Source: an uncultured bacterium (GTDB lineage: Bacteria; Armatimonadota; HRBIN16). Taken from it: a stretch of DNA of 62,709 bases. Below, piece after piece: positions 8,132 through 17,082 of this stretch. Position numbers and translations under genes: made by a program. Below the pieces are notes generated by a model. The model saw only the letters and a list, made by a program, of their open reading frames with translations. It was not told the DNA's origin and searched no databases. Within the stretch, counting starts at the first letter, position 1, and every line of letters begins with the position of its first letter. The DNA lies in assembly GCA_938027655.1 (NCBI GenBank), contig CALJAP010000085.1, forward strand, positions 1 to 62,709, given 5' to 3'.

Positions 8132-11100
8132 ATGATGAAACGACGGCACACGCTGGTGGCATTACTTGGACTATGCTGTCTGACGTGTATGGCACAGAAC
8201 CCTGTGACCAACGGCGGTTTCGAGGTGCTGGACGCGCAGGGACGACCTGTTGACTGGCAACTTCTGGGCGAAACCGTTGCTGTGACCACCGATGCCCATT
8301 CCGGCAAGTTTGCCCTGCGCTTCGAGCGGGGCAGTGGGCGCGATGTGCCGCCCGAAATCGGCTTGAACCGTGAGTGGGCTCCCGACAGCGGGCAGCAGGG
8401 CAGGATGCTTGCCGAGCGTAAAGGGGGTATCCTCTTCTGGTACAAGCTGGTATCCGTCTCGCCGGGCGCGTCGGTGAGCGTTCAGGTTATCCCCATGAGC
8501 GCACGACCATTCGAGGACACCGGTTCCTCCCGCGCCATCTATCAGATACCGCGCCAGCACGCCGGAGACGGTCGCTGGCATCAGGGCAAGCTGGTATATG
8601 ACTTCACCGACAACCCGAAGGTGAAATGGGTACAGGTGGGCGTGCGCCTGACGGGTGGTCCCGCCGTGCTGATTGTGGACGACATGGAGTACGTGGAGCG
8701 CGTCGGGGCGGTGCTACAGTTTGAAAAGATGCATTTCTATCCTGATAAATCCGCCCCGGACAAAGGGGGTATGTTCACGTTCTCTGTCACCAACGCGGGC
8801 GATACCCCTTCTCAACCGGTGCAGGTGGCGGTTCGTGCTCCTGAGGGCTGGCGTGTGCAGCCGTTGCGCGTGCCCCAAGCTCGAGCGGTCGCGCCGGGCG
8901 ACGGGGTCACGTATCGCTGGCAGGTGCAGGGGGTGCTCAAGCCATCCGCGCTGCGCCTTACCGCTACCGATGGCGAGGAGACGACAGAGGAGACCTTTCG
9001 CCTCGTGCCCGGCGTGGAGCTGGAGAGCGTGTTGATGAAGCCGGCGATGGTTGCGCCCGGAGCGACCGCTGAAATCGTGGCAACGGTGCGCAACCGGGGC
9101 AATGCGATTGCTGAAGGGGTACAGTTACGCTGTACGCTTCCCAACGCCTCCGCCCCTGTCGCTTTTCTCTCGAGCAGCGCACAGAAGGCTCCGCCCATCG
9201 CGCCCGGAGGGAAAACGGTGGTGCGCTGGAAGGTGCGTGCAGGTTCCCGATTGGGCGAATGGCAGGTGGATTGCGGTCTGCAAGCGCCGGAGACATTTCC
9301 TCAAACCGCACGAAGCACGCTCATCATCACCGACGCGCTCAAACGACCGGCGCAACCGGTGGTGGGTGCGTTGTGGATGCGACGCGGCTCCGACCGCATG
9401 GTCGGCGAACTGCGCGTGGGCAATCGTGTGGTGGCGCGGATGCCCCATCTGGGCAGTGTGGTGGTGCGGTTGCCCGACGGCTCGGTGCAGAGGTTGTTCC
9501 CGCGATATGGTCTGCCTCGGTACGGACATGGACGAACGCCCCCACGACTATTCACCGGGACCGCTCGCGACCGTGCCGGGGCACGGTGGACCTTCACGCT
9601 CACCGTACAACCGGTGGATTCTCATACCTTGCGTATGGAATACGCCTGCGTTGCCGATAAACCTCGCGATGTGCTGGTATTCGAGGGACCGACTTTGCTG
9701 GTGGGGGACGGCAGCACCGCTGATACCAAGAGCGAGGCGCTGTTGCCCGGACTGGAGTGGTTGACCGCCGACGAGGTGAGCAGCAGCGATTTAGACATCG
9801 CCAAAGACCACCCCGACCGAATACGCTTCGTTCCCCACCCGCATAAAGTGACCATCCCCGTGATGGGGGTAAAGACGCCTGCGGCGGTGGTAGGGCTACT
9901 GTGGAACGTGCATGACCGCTGGGGCAAGGGAGAGGAGCTCCCGCAACCGGTGTTCGCCGTGCCCGACAGACTGAAGGGAACCGCCACGCACCGGTTGGGG
10001 CTGATTGCACCGAACGTACCCGCCGGACTGGGCGAGAACCGGTTGACCGCCGAGAAACCCTTCCGCGTAACGCCCGACGGCTACCTGCGCCTGAGTGCGC
10101 TCGTCGTTGTCAACCCGCAGGCGAAGGACCTGTTGAGCGTGGTGGATACGTGGTTCGCACGTTTTTCCCCCGACCCGCCTCTGCCCGCACCGCAGGGCAG
10201 TGACCTTGAGCAGATAGCGTGGAGCATGAAGGCGTATACCGATTCGCTATGGGTATCGGATGAGCAGGGATGGCTACCATTTCAAGGAGGACCCGCGATA
10301 TGGTCGCAACCGGCGTTTCGTGCGGACTATGTATATGACCTGTTGAAGGCGTTGACCGTTTTGCCGGGTCACCCCGAATCGCCGAAGTGGCGTGCGCTGG
10401 CGGACAAAACACTGCCTCGCATAGGCACGCCTCAGGGGGAGGACATGCAATTTGAATATGGTGATGCAGAGATCAGCCTCTCTTTCCTGCGCGCGCGTGC
10501 GCTGGATCTGATACAGTCGCAAAACCCCGACGGCTCGTGGGGCTTTGACGCCGACCGTCGCGACCAGGGAGTGTTTAAGGGCTACGACTACCACCGGCTG
10601 GGACCGCCCGATGCGGTAGAACTGGGTACCTGCGCTCGTAACGCCTACGAGATACTGCGCTACGCCCGAATCTCCGGTAACGAGGAGGCGTACCGCGCCG
10701 GAGCAAGGACGCTGGAATTCATGCGTCGCTTCACCGTGCCGCGTGCTGCACAGGTGTGGGAAGTTCCCGTGCATACGCCTGATATCCTCGCCGCGGCAGA
10801 CGCAGTAGACGCCTATATCGAGGGTTACTGGTTCAGCGGGGACGGAAGATGGCTGGCAGAAGCGCGTCGTTGGGCGAGGGCAGGACTGCCGTTCGTGTAC
10901 GTATGGAACGCACCGGGAAAGCCGTGGATGCGCTATGGCTCCATTCCCGTTTTTGGATCGAGCTTATACATCGTGAGCTGGTTTGGCAACATCGTGCAGT
11001 GGAACGGTTTGCGCTATGCCTACGCCTTGCTGAAGCTGTGCGAAGCGGACAGGAACGCCCCGCCGCTGTGGAAGCAGGTCGCATTGGGCATCACACGCTG

Positions 11101-12004
11101 TGCCATGTACCAGCAGTCCACCTCCGGCAAGAACCTCGCCCTCTGGCCCGACAGCTACCATACCATTATCGACATGCGCGCGGCATGGGACTTCGCCCCG
11201 CGTCAGATACTGAAGAACGTGTACCACTTCCTCGGGCACGAGGAAGAGCCGAGAACCGTACGCCTGCCAAGCGGTATCCGTGTCAGCAGTCGCGCGGTGA
11301 CGATGCAGGCGAGTGAGGCGGGCGATACCCTGCGCGTGGTGTTGAAACACCCAGAAGGAGAGCGGGGGAACCTGCTCATCAGCGGCGTATCGCGTCCGGC
11401 GCAGGTTCTCTTGCAGGAACAGCCTTTGCCGGAGGTAGAGCGCCTCACGCCCGAACCCCAGCGACAGAGCAGCTGGAAGTACTCGCAGGCACACTGTGCG
11501 CTCATTGTATGGCTCGCCACCGACGCGGAAGTTGCGATAGAGGTGCGCGGCGTGCAGAGGGCGAACCCGCCCGCTTTCCCCCGCCCGATTACCGACTTGC
11601 GCTTCGAGTTTGGAGAGGACACGGAAGGGTGGGAACCTGCTAACGACTTAGAGCCGTTGCATCTGCGAAACGGCGTGCTGTCGACCCGCTCCACCGGCAG
11701 CGACCCGTATATGATACGCCCGTTGTGTCGGTTTGACGGCAGCTCCATTCAACGCATTCGCGTTCGCCTGCGCGGCAGCGGTGGGCGTGGGGGGCAGTTC
11801 TACTGGACGACCGCCAGCTCGCCCGGCTTCGATGAGACAAAGGTCGTGCAGTTCGAGTTACCCCTAGACGGCGAGTGGCACGAGGTGGTGATTCCTGTCG
11901 GAGAACACCCCCTCTGGCATGGGCAAACGATTACCACCATTCGTTTAGACCCCGGCTCCGCGCCGGGCACGGTGGTGGAGATAGACTGGATACGGGGGGA
12001 GTAA
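8132..12004 (+). CDS. Large secreted carbohydrate-active-like protein (CBM, CARDB/NEW3 repeats, catalytic-like barrel)
   Basis: The start is the ATG ATG pair at 8132, 4 bases after AGGAG. It is followed by a clear signal peptide (MMKRRHTLVALLGLCCLTCMA), giving 1290 residues. The N-terminus (NPVTNGGFEVLD) resembles carbohydrate-binding jelly-roll modules. Two CARDB/NEW3-like beta-sandwich segments follow, with repeated NAGDTPSQPVQVAV and NRGNAIAEGVQLRC patterns. The region from about residue 700 to 1080 is rich in Trp and Tyr and looks like an alpha/alpha six-hairpin glycosidase or lyase (NPDGSWGFD, DAYIEGYWFSG). A second jelly-roll-like domain ends the protein. I infer an exported polysaccharide-degrading enzyme. 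The catalytic family is not recognised, and no LPXTG or PEP-CTERM anchor is visible. Confidence 0.85.
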   Translation: MMKRRHTLVALLGLCCLTCMAQNPVTNGGFEVLDAQGRPVDWQLLGETVAVTTDAHSGKFALRFERGSGRDVPPEIGLNREWAPDSGQQGRMLAERKGGILFWYKLVSVSPGASVSVQVIPMSARPFEDTGSSRAIYQIPRQHAGDGRWHQGKLVYDFTDNPKVKWVQVGVRLTGGPAVLIVDDMEYVERVGAVLQFEKMHFYPDKSAPDKGGMFTFSVTNAGDTPSQPVQVAVRAPEGWRVQPLRVPQARAVAPGDGVTYRWQVQGVLKPSALRLTATDGEETTEETFRLVPGVELESVLMKPAMVAPGATAEIVATVRNRGNAIAEGVQLRCTLPNASAPVAFLSSSAQKAPPIAPGGKTVVRWKVRAGSRLGEWQVDCGLQAPETFPQTARSTLIITDALKRPAQPVVGALWMRRGSDRMVGELRVGNRVVARMPHLGSVVVRLPDGSVQRLFPRYGLPRYGHGRTPPRLFTGTARDRAGARWTFTLTVQPVDSHTLRMEYACVADKPRDVLVFEGPTLLVGDGSTADTKSEALLPGLEWLTADEVSSSDLDIAKDHPDRIRFVPHPHKVTIPVMGVKTPAAVVGLLWNVHDRWGKGEELPQPVFAVPDRLKGTATHRLGLIAPNVPAGLGENRLTAEKPFRVTPDGYLRLSALVVVNPQAKDLLSVVDTWFARFSPDPPLPAPQGSDLEQIAWSMKAYTDSLWVSDEQGWLPFQGGPAIWSQPAFRADYVYDLLKALTVLPGHPESPKWRALADKTLPRIGTPQGEDMQFEYGDAEISLSFLRARALDLIQSQNPDGSWGFDADRRDQGVFKGYDYHRLGPPDAVELGTCARNAYEILRYARISGNEEAYRAGARTLEFMRRFTVPRAAQVWEVPVHTPDILAAADAVDAYIEGYWFSGDGRWLAEARRWARAGLPFVYVWNAPGKPWMRYGSIPVFGSSLYIVSWFGNIVQWNGLRYAYALLKLCEADRNAPPLWKQVALGITRCAMYQQSTSGKNLALWPDSYHTIIDMRAAWDFAPRQILKNVYHFLGHEEEPRTVRLPSGIRVSSRAVTMQASEAGDTLRVVLKHPEGERGNLLISGVSRPAQVLLQEQPLPEVERLTPEPQRQSSWKYSQAHCALIVWLATDAEVAIEVRGVQRANPPAFPRPITDLRFEFGEDTEGWEPANDLEPLHLRNGVLSTRSTGSDPYMIRPLCRFDGSSIQRIRVRLRGSGGRGGQFYWTTASSPGFDETKVVQFELPLDGEWHEVVIPVGEHPLWHGQTITTIRLDPGSAPGTVVEIDWIRGE

Positions 12005-12018
12005 CACTCTGCAAGATG

Positions 12019-12987
12019 TTACGGCTCGGTTTCTGTGGATAATGGGTAATGGCAGGCAACCTGGTGACCCTCACCTGCCGCCCGCAGCTCCGGCTCTTCC
12101 ACCCGACAACGCTCCTGCGCGTACGGGCAACGTGTGTGAAAACGACAGCCAGCAGGAACGCGAAGCGCGGTAGGAACATCTCCGGCAGGCAGGTTCCTCG
12201 GTCGTCGCGCCAGCGACGGTTTCGGTTCCAGTACCGCGTCCAGCAGGGCGTGCGTGTAGGGGTGGGCAGGGGCAGTAAACAACCTGTCTGCGGGCGCGCT
12301 CTCTACCATTTTGCCCAGATACATCACCAGCACCCGTGAGCACACCTGTCGCACCGCATGTAGGTCATGTGTGACAAACAGGATTGCCATGTTCAGCTCG
12401 CGCTGCAGGTCTCGAAGCAGGGCGTGGATCTGTGCCCGGATAGAGAGGTCTAATGCCGAAGTGGGTTCATCCGCTACCAGCAGGCGAGGCTGCGTGGCGA
12501 TGGCACGGGCGATACAGATGCGCTGGCGTTGACCGCCTGAAAACTCGTGCGGGTAGCGGTTCAGATACTCCGGCGACAGCCCCACACGCTCCAGCAAACG
12601 ACCCGCCTGTTGCCACGCCTGCTTGCCTCGCGCCAACCCGTGCACCTCCAGCGGCTCGGTGAGAATGTGCCCGATGCGCAGCCGAGGGTTCAACGACGCC
12701 ATCGGGTCCTGAAACACGATTTGCATCTGCCGGCGTAAAGGGCGCAGCTCCCGTTCGGGCAAGCGGTGCAACGGTTTGCCGTCAAACCACACCTCACCTG
12801 CGCTCAGCGGAACCAGCCGCAGCAACGCCCTCGCCAGCGTGCTTTTGCCACAACCGCTCTCGCCCACCAGACCAACCGCTTCTCCTGGCGCCAGCGTCAG
12901 GTTCGCGCCATCCACCGCACGCACCGTCTCGCCACGCTGCAGCGGAAAATGTACCATCACCTCGCGCATCTCCACCAGTTCCTGCAT
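12019..12987 (-). CDS. Oligopeptide/dipeptide ABC transporter ATP-binding protein (OppF/DppF type)
   Basis: A 322-residue ABC ATPase with Walker A GLVGESGCGKST, signature FSGGQRQR, Walker B LLVADEPTSALD and switch His in FVTHD. The C-terminal oligo_HPY extension carries its Cys pattern (FHTRCPYAQERC ... CHYPL), which marks the peptide/nickel transporter branch. It follows the OppD-like gene by 2 bases, so the two form a heterodimeric ATPase. No permease or binding-protein gene is in the window. The partners must be elsewhere or in another transcription unit. Confidence 0.93.
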   Translation of the reverse strand: MQELVEMREVMVHFPLQRGETVRAVDGANLTLAPGEAVGLVGESGCGKSTLARALLRLVPLSAGEVWFDGKPLHRLPERELRPLRRQMQIVFQDPMASLNPRLRIGHILTEPLEVHGLARGKQAWQQAGRLLERVGLSPEYLNRYPHEFSGGQRQRICIARAIATQPRLLVADEPTSALDLSIRAQIHALLRDLQRELNMAILFVTHDLHAVRQVCSRVLVMYLGKMVESAPADRLFTAPAHPYTHALLDAVLEPKPSLARRPRNLPAGDVPTALRVPAGCRFHTRCPYAQERCRVEEPELRAAGEGHQVACHYPLSTETEP

Positions 12988-12989
12988 GG

Positions 12990-13772
12990 CTACGCTACCG
13001 CCTCCAGCAGCCGTTGCGTGTAGGGATGGCGCGGGTGCTCCAGCACCTCGTACACGCTCCCCGATTCCACGATTTGCCCCTCGTGCATCACCAGCACCCG
13101 ATCGCAGGTGTACGCCACGACGCCGATGTCGTGCGTAATCAGCAATACTGCAGTGCGCTGCTGTTGCTGCATCTCCCGCATGAGATGGAGTATTTGCAGT
13201 TGCACCGTCACGTCCAGCGCGGTGCTGGGCTCGTCCGCAATCAACAGGCGAGGATGGCAGATAAACGCCATCGCAATCATCACCCGCTGTCTCTGCCCTC
13301 CGGACAGCTCGTGCGGATAGCGACGTGCAATGCGGTCGGGGTCAGGCAGATGTACTGCCCGCAGCATCTGCAGGGCAAGGTCGTACGGGTCGCCCTCGGC
13401 TCGGTCGCGATGCAGGCGCGCCGCCTCCGCCACCTGTTCGCCGATGCGCATGACGGGGTTCAGGCAGGTGAAGGGGTCCTGAAAAACCATCGAGATGTCG
13501 CCACCGCGCACCTGCCTCATCTGCGCCTCGCTATACTGATGCAGAGGTGTTCCAGCGAACAGGATGCTACCGCGAACAATCCGTCCCCCCGGTGGGAGCA
13601 GGCGCATGATGGATAGTGCGGTCATCGTCTTGCCGGAGCCGCTCTCCCCCACGATGCCTACCGTTTCACCGGGCATCACCTCGAAACTCACCTCGCGCAC
13701 CACAGGCGGTTCCTGCCCGAACGCTACCGTCAGTCCGTCCACCCGCAGCAGAGGTTCAAAAGCCGTACTCAT
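12990..13772 (-). CDS. ABC transporter ATP-binding protein (OppD/DppD/NikD type), short form
   Basis: The start at 13772 (MSTAFEPLLRVDGLTV) is chosen because upstream sequence in frame lies inside the preceding gene. The product is 260 residues with Walker A GIVGESGSGKT, signature LSGGQRQR, Walker B LLIADEPSTALD and the switch His in LITHD. It ends at HPYTQRLLEAVA and lacks the Cys-containing oligo_HPY tail that most OppD proteins have. NikD-like proteins are similarly short. It overlaps the upstream gene by 17 bases and is followed at once by the OppF-type partner. Confidence 0.92.
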   Translation of the reverse strand: MSTAFEPLLRVDGLTVAFGQEPPVVREVSFEVMPGETVGIVGESGSGKTMTALSIMRLLPPGGRIVRGSILFAGTPLHQYSEAQMRQVRGGDISMVFQDPFTCLNPVMRIGEQVAEAARLHRDRAEGDPYDLALQMLRAVHLPDPDRIARRYPHELSGGQRQRVMIAMAFICHPRLLIADEPSTALDVTVQLQILHLMREMQQQQRTAVLLITHDIGVVAYTCDRVLVMHEGQIVESGSVYEVLEHPRHPYTQRLLEAVA

Positions 13773-14841
13773 GCGCCTTTGCCAGTCGCTCCTCCACGTA
13801 AGCGTAGAATTTGCGGTTGGGAATGCCCTCATGTGCCAGCACCATCGGCGCGTAGGGGCGTCGCTGGATGTATAGCAGGTGGCTCTCCAGCGCGCACTGG
13901 TCGTGCTTGCGGTCCACACGCAGCAAGTGACGCAGGCTACTGTCGGGCACTTCGTCGCGCCGTTCTATCGGCACCGCTGCCAGAAAGGTCAGGCGGTATA
14001 CGTCCTCCCAATCCATCTGCAGCTCTTTGAAGTTCTGGCGGATATACTCGGCAATCTCGCGGTCTTTATCGCCGTACTCCAGCACATACTTCTCCAGCGT
14101 GTCTACCGCGTCCGCCAGAAAGACGCCTACCGCCACGCCCAGATTCCACACTTTACCCGCCATCACCATCGCCGCATCGTCGGAGGCACCGGGTCCCACG
14201 CGATGACGGATATACATGTAGTGTACGTGCGGGGCGTGCGCGTGTTCCGCACCCACAATCAACCCCTTCCTGCGGAACTCGTCCAGCTCGTGCTCGTGTG
14301 CCTCCTTTGCCAGTCGGTAGCCGTCCAACCCCATCTGCTCCATAACCACTGTATTTACCAGATAGCCTCTGCCCCCGCCGATCGTCCAGCCGGTACGCTC
14401 TTCCACCACCTTGCGCACATCAGGGTCATCTCGAAAGCCACCAAGAAACAGCCCGCGCAACACGTCCTCTGGCGCGACGTGCAGATGCCGTAGCGTGCCG
14501 ACGGTCAACAGGGGCACACCCTCTTCGTCCATCAGCTCGGGGCGTTCGCCGGCTACCACCCGTTGCGCGTAGCGTCGGATGTCGTCAATCAACGCTTGTC
14601 GGGCGGCGCGGATGGCATGCGGGTCACGACGCAGGGCGCGGGCGATGTGGTCAATAGTTGTGTTTGGGTAGCGGTGTCCGTGAAACGCACCGTGCCCCTC
14701 ATGAGCATGCCCCTCTATCGCCTGCATCAACAGCAGCTCTTCTACATCCCAGCTGCATCGCAGGGTCTCCTCCGCGTCCATCTCCGCAAAGTCACGCCGA
14801 ACGATGTCAGGTGGAGCCACCAGGTCGTGCTTATGGCTCAT
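13756..14841 (-). CDS. Conserved-looking protein of unknown function, His-rich
   Basis: The start at 14841 (MSHKHDLVAPP) follows GGAGG by 8 bases and gives 361 residues. I do not recognise the family. Visible features are a His cluster (EGHAHEGHGAFHGH, residues 44-57), a second one (GAEHAHAPHVHYMY), many acidic residues and no membrane segment or signal peptide. The many histidines could bind metal. It overlaps the OppD-like gene by 17 bases, so its job may be linked to that transporter pair. It belongs to a probable minus-strand operon with the ubiD-like and PAP2 genes upstream. Confidence 0.8.
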   Translation of the reverse strand: MSHKHDLVAPPDIVRRDFAEMDAEETLRCSWDVEELLLMQAIEGHAHEGHGAFHGHRYPNTTIDHIARALRRDPHAIRAARQALIDDIRRYAQRVVAGERPELMDEEGVPLLTVGTLRHLHVAPEDVLRGLFLGGFRDDPDVRKVVEERTGWTIGGGRGYLVNTVVMEQMGLDGYRLAKEAHEHELDEFRRKGLIVGAEHAHAPHVHYMYIRHRVGPGASDDAAMVMAGKVWNLGVAVGVFLADAVDTLEKYVLEYGDKDREIAEYIRQNFKELQMDWEDVYRLTFLAAVPIERRDEVPDSSLRHLLRVDRKHDQCALESHLLYIQRRPYAPMVLAHEGIPNRKFYAYVEERLAKAHEYGF

Positions 14842-14899
14842 TGGTTCAGCCTCCATATCGTAGAAAGTGGTTTCATCATAACACAAATGCGGGCAGTAT

Positions 14900-15460
14900 T
14901 TAGCGGGAAAGGCTCCTGCGCCTCCACCATAACACCGCCAGATAGCCACACATTGCCCCCACCAGCGCGCCCGCCAGCACATCCGAGGGGTAGTGCACCC
15001 CGCGATACACTCGTGATAGCATCACCAGCAGAGCCACCACCCACCCTCCCAACACCACGCCCGGGTACCGCTTCCAGAAGACCAGCGTCAACACCATCGC
15101 CATCGCGGCAGTGGTACAGGAATGCCCGGATGGAAAGGACTTGCTGAAAATGCGCTCATCCGCCGCCACCAGCGCACCCGGCAGATTGGACGGGCGAGGA
15201 CGCTCCCACACTCGCTTCAGCACCTGAACCAGCACCCCCGAAGCCAGCCACGCCACCAGAAGCGGGATGAAAGCCCCCCGATACAGCGAAGCCCATACCC
15301 TGTCGCCGGCTCGCCTCGCCGCCCACAGCACCAGCAGGGCAAGCAGAACCTGCACCCACCCCACCCCTAACCAGGTCAACGCGCCGAACAGGTCGTTCAG
15401 CCAGGGGTGATGCCAGCCCCGGTTAATCCAGAAGAACAGGGCACGGTCTGCTTCTGCCAT
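14900..15460 (-). CDS. PAP2 superfamily membrane phosphatase (undecaprenyl-diphosphatase-like)
   Basis: A 186-residue integral membrane protein with all three PAP2 motifs: KRVWERPRP (KX6RP), PSGH, and SRVYRGVHYPSD (SRX5HX3D). About five or six hydrophobic segments surround them. By family knowledge it removes a phosphate from undecaprenyl diphosphate or another lipid phosphate at the membrane's outer face. The ATG directly abuts the stop of the ubiD-like gene (no gap), so translation is coupled. The substrate could also be a phosphatidate or an isoprenoid diphosphate. Confidence 0.9.
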   Translation of the reverse strand: MAEADRALFFWINRGWHHPWLNDLFGALTWLGVGWVQVLLALLVLWAARRAGDRVWASLYRGAFIPLLVAWLASGVLVQVLKRVWERPRPSNLPGALVAADERIFSKSFPSGHSCTTAAMAMVLTLVFWKRYPGVVLGGWVVALLVMLSRVYRGVHYPSDVLAGALVGAMCGYLAVLWWRRRSLSR

Positions 15461-16912
15461 TTAGTCCAGCCCTAGCTGCTGCCAAATCTGGTCAATGCGC
15501 TGTTTGACTTCGGGCGACATCTGGATTACGTTGGGCCATTCGCGGGTGAAGCCCTCGGACGCCCACTTGCGCGTGGCGTCAAAGCCGATTTTGGAGCCGT
15601 AGCCCAATATCCGTGACGCATGGTCCAGCACGTCTATCGGTCCGCGCGTGACCAGCATGTCGCGTTCGGGATCGATATTGTTCGTAAACCGCCACATCAC
15701 CTCGTACATATCCTGCACGTTCACGTCGTCGTCCACCACAATGATAATCTTGGTGAACATCAGCTGCCCCAGTCCCCACAGCGCGTTCATCACCTTGAAA
15801 GCGTGCCCGGGGTATCGCTTCTTGATCGAGACAATCGCCAGATTGTGGAAACACGCTTCCACCGGCAGGTTGATGTCCACAATTTCGGGCACCATTAGCT
15901 TGATGAACGGCAGGAAGATACGCTCGGTGGCTTTGCCCAGCCAAGCGTCCTCCATCGGGGGACGCCCTACGATGGTAGCAGGGTAGACTGGGTTCTTACG
16001 GTGCGTTATGGCGGTGACATGCAGTGCAGGGTATAGGTCGGCGAGGCTATAGTAGCCAGTGTGGTCACCGAAGGGTCCCTCCATCACGCGCTCGGCAGGG
16101 TTCACATACCCTTCCAGCACGATCTCCGCATCGGCAGGAACCCACACGTCGAGGCTCTTGCACTTGACCAGCTCCACCGGTTGCCTGCGCAGGAACCCAG
16201 CGAACATCATCTCATCGATTCCAGGGGGTAGGGGGGCGGTAGCCGAGTAGGTCAAAGCCGGGTCGCCTCCCAGTACCACTGCAACCTGTATCGGCTGTTG
16301 CTTCTCCTCCGCGACGCGATAGTGCTCTGCGCCCACCTTATGCATCTGCCAGTGCATGGCGGCGGTGTTGCGGTCCAGAATCTGAATACGGTACATCCCC
16401 ACATTGCGCTTGCCTGTGTTGGGGTCATGGGTGAACACCAGCGGCAGGGTGATGTAACGCCCACCATCTAGCGGCCAGCACTTCAGATGAGGCAGTTTCT
16501 CGATATCTACCTCGTCGCCCGTTAGCACCACCTGCTGGCACAGTCCGTCTCCGCTCCGTTTCTTGGGGGGCATATCCGCCAGACGCAGCAATTTGGGCAA
16601 CAGACCGATTTTCTCGATGAAGCGTTCGGGGATTTCAGGCTTGAGTAGTTGCTCTATCTCGCGGGCAATCTCTTCAAAGTCGTTCACGCCCAGAGCCATG
16701 CTCATCCGCTTGCGCGAGCCGAAGGTGTTTATCGCCACAGGAATATCGTAGCCCTTCGGTTGCTGTATCAACAGTGCCGGTCCGCCCGATTTCATCACAC
16801 GGTCCGCTACCTCTGTAATTTCCAGTACGGGGTCTAAGGGGTAGGAGATGCGCCGAAGTTCCCCTTGCTCCTCCAGAACGCTCAGGAAATGCTGGAAATC
16901 GCGATACGCCAT
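15461..16912 (-). CDS. ubiD: UbiD family decarboxylase
   Basis: The start chosen is MAYRDFQHFLSVLEEQGEL at 16912, preceded by GAGGTG; an in-frame ATG further upstream has no site. The product is 483 residues, normal for prenylated-FMN-dependent UbiD-type decarboxylases. Family signatures include GGPALLIQ, the region MEGPFGDHTGYY (prFMN/metal-binding; E of the E-R-E network) and IVGRPPMEDAWLGKATER. The likely reaction is decarboxylation of an aromatic acid in quinone (menaquinone/futalosine or ubiquinone) biosynthesis. No other quinone gene is adjacent, and no ubiX is in the window. It is the first gene of the apparent operon ubiD-PAP2-unknown-oppD-oppF. Confidence 0.93.
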   Translation of the reverse strand: MAYRDFQHFLSVLEEQGELRRISYPLDPVLEITEVADRVMKSGGPALLIQQPKGYDIPVAINTFGSRKRMSMALGVNDFEEIAREIEQLLKPEIPERFIEKIGLLPKLLRLADMPPKKRSGDGLCQQVVLTGDEVDIEKLPHLKCWPLDGGRYITLPLVFTHDPNTGKRNVGMYRIQILDRNTAAMHWQMHKVGAEHYRVAEEKQQPIQVAVVLGGDPALTYSATAPLPPGIDEMMFAGFLRRQPVELVKCKSLDVWVPADAEIVLEGYVNPAERVMEGPFGDHTGYYSLADLYPALHVTAITHRKNPVYPATIVGRPPMEDAWLGKATERIFLPFIKLMVPEIVDINLPVEACFHNLAIVSIKKRYPGHAFKVMNALWGLGQLMFTKIIIVVDDDVNVQDMYEVMWRFTNNIDPERDMLVTRGPIDVLDHASRILGYGSKIGFDATRKWASEGFTREWPNVIQMSPEVKQRIDQIWQQLGLD

Positions 16913-17082
16913 CCTTTTCACCTCGTCTGTTGGGATAAATGTACCAGAAATGGGCAGAAATTTCAAACGAAAGACACCACGCCCCTAGCAGGAACGCGCA
17001 CCGAGACAACGAATCTTGGTCTAAATCGGGTGCATAAAACCGCTGTGTACCAGCCAATCATGCGAAGGTGAGGGGAGAAACC

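Noticed and set aside
12034-12042. Perfect DnaA box TGTGGATAA
   Set aside because: Single site inside the 3' end of a coding gene; no cluster or AT-rich region to suggest an origin.
13773-13919. Longer N-terminus for the OppD-like protein
   Set aside because: The extra 49 residues are a shadow of the upstream gene and do not resemble an ABC ATPase.
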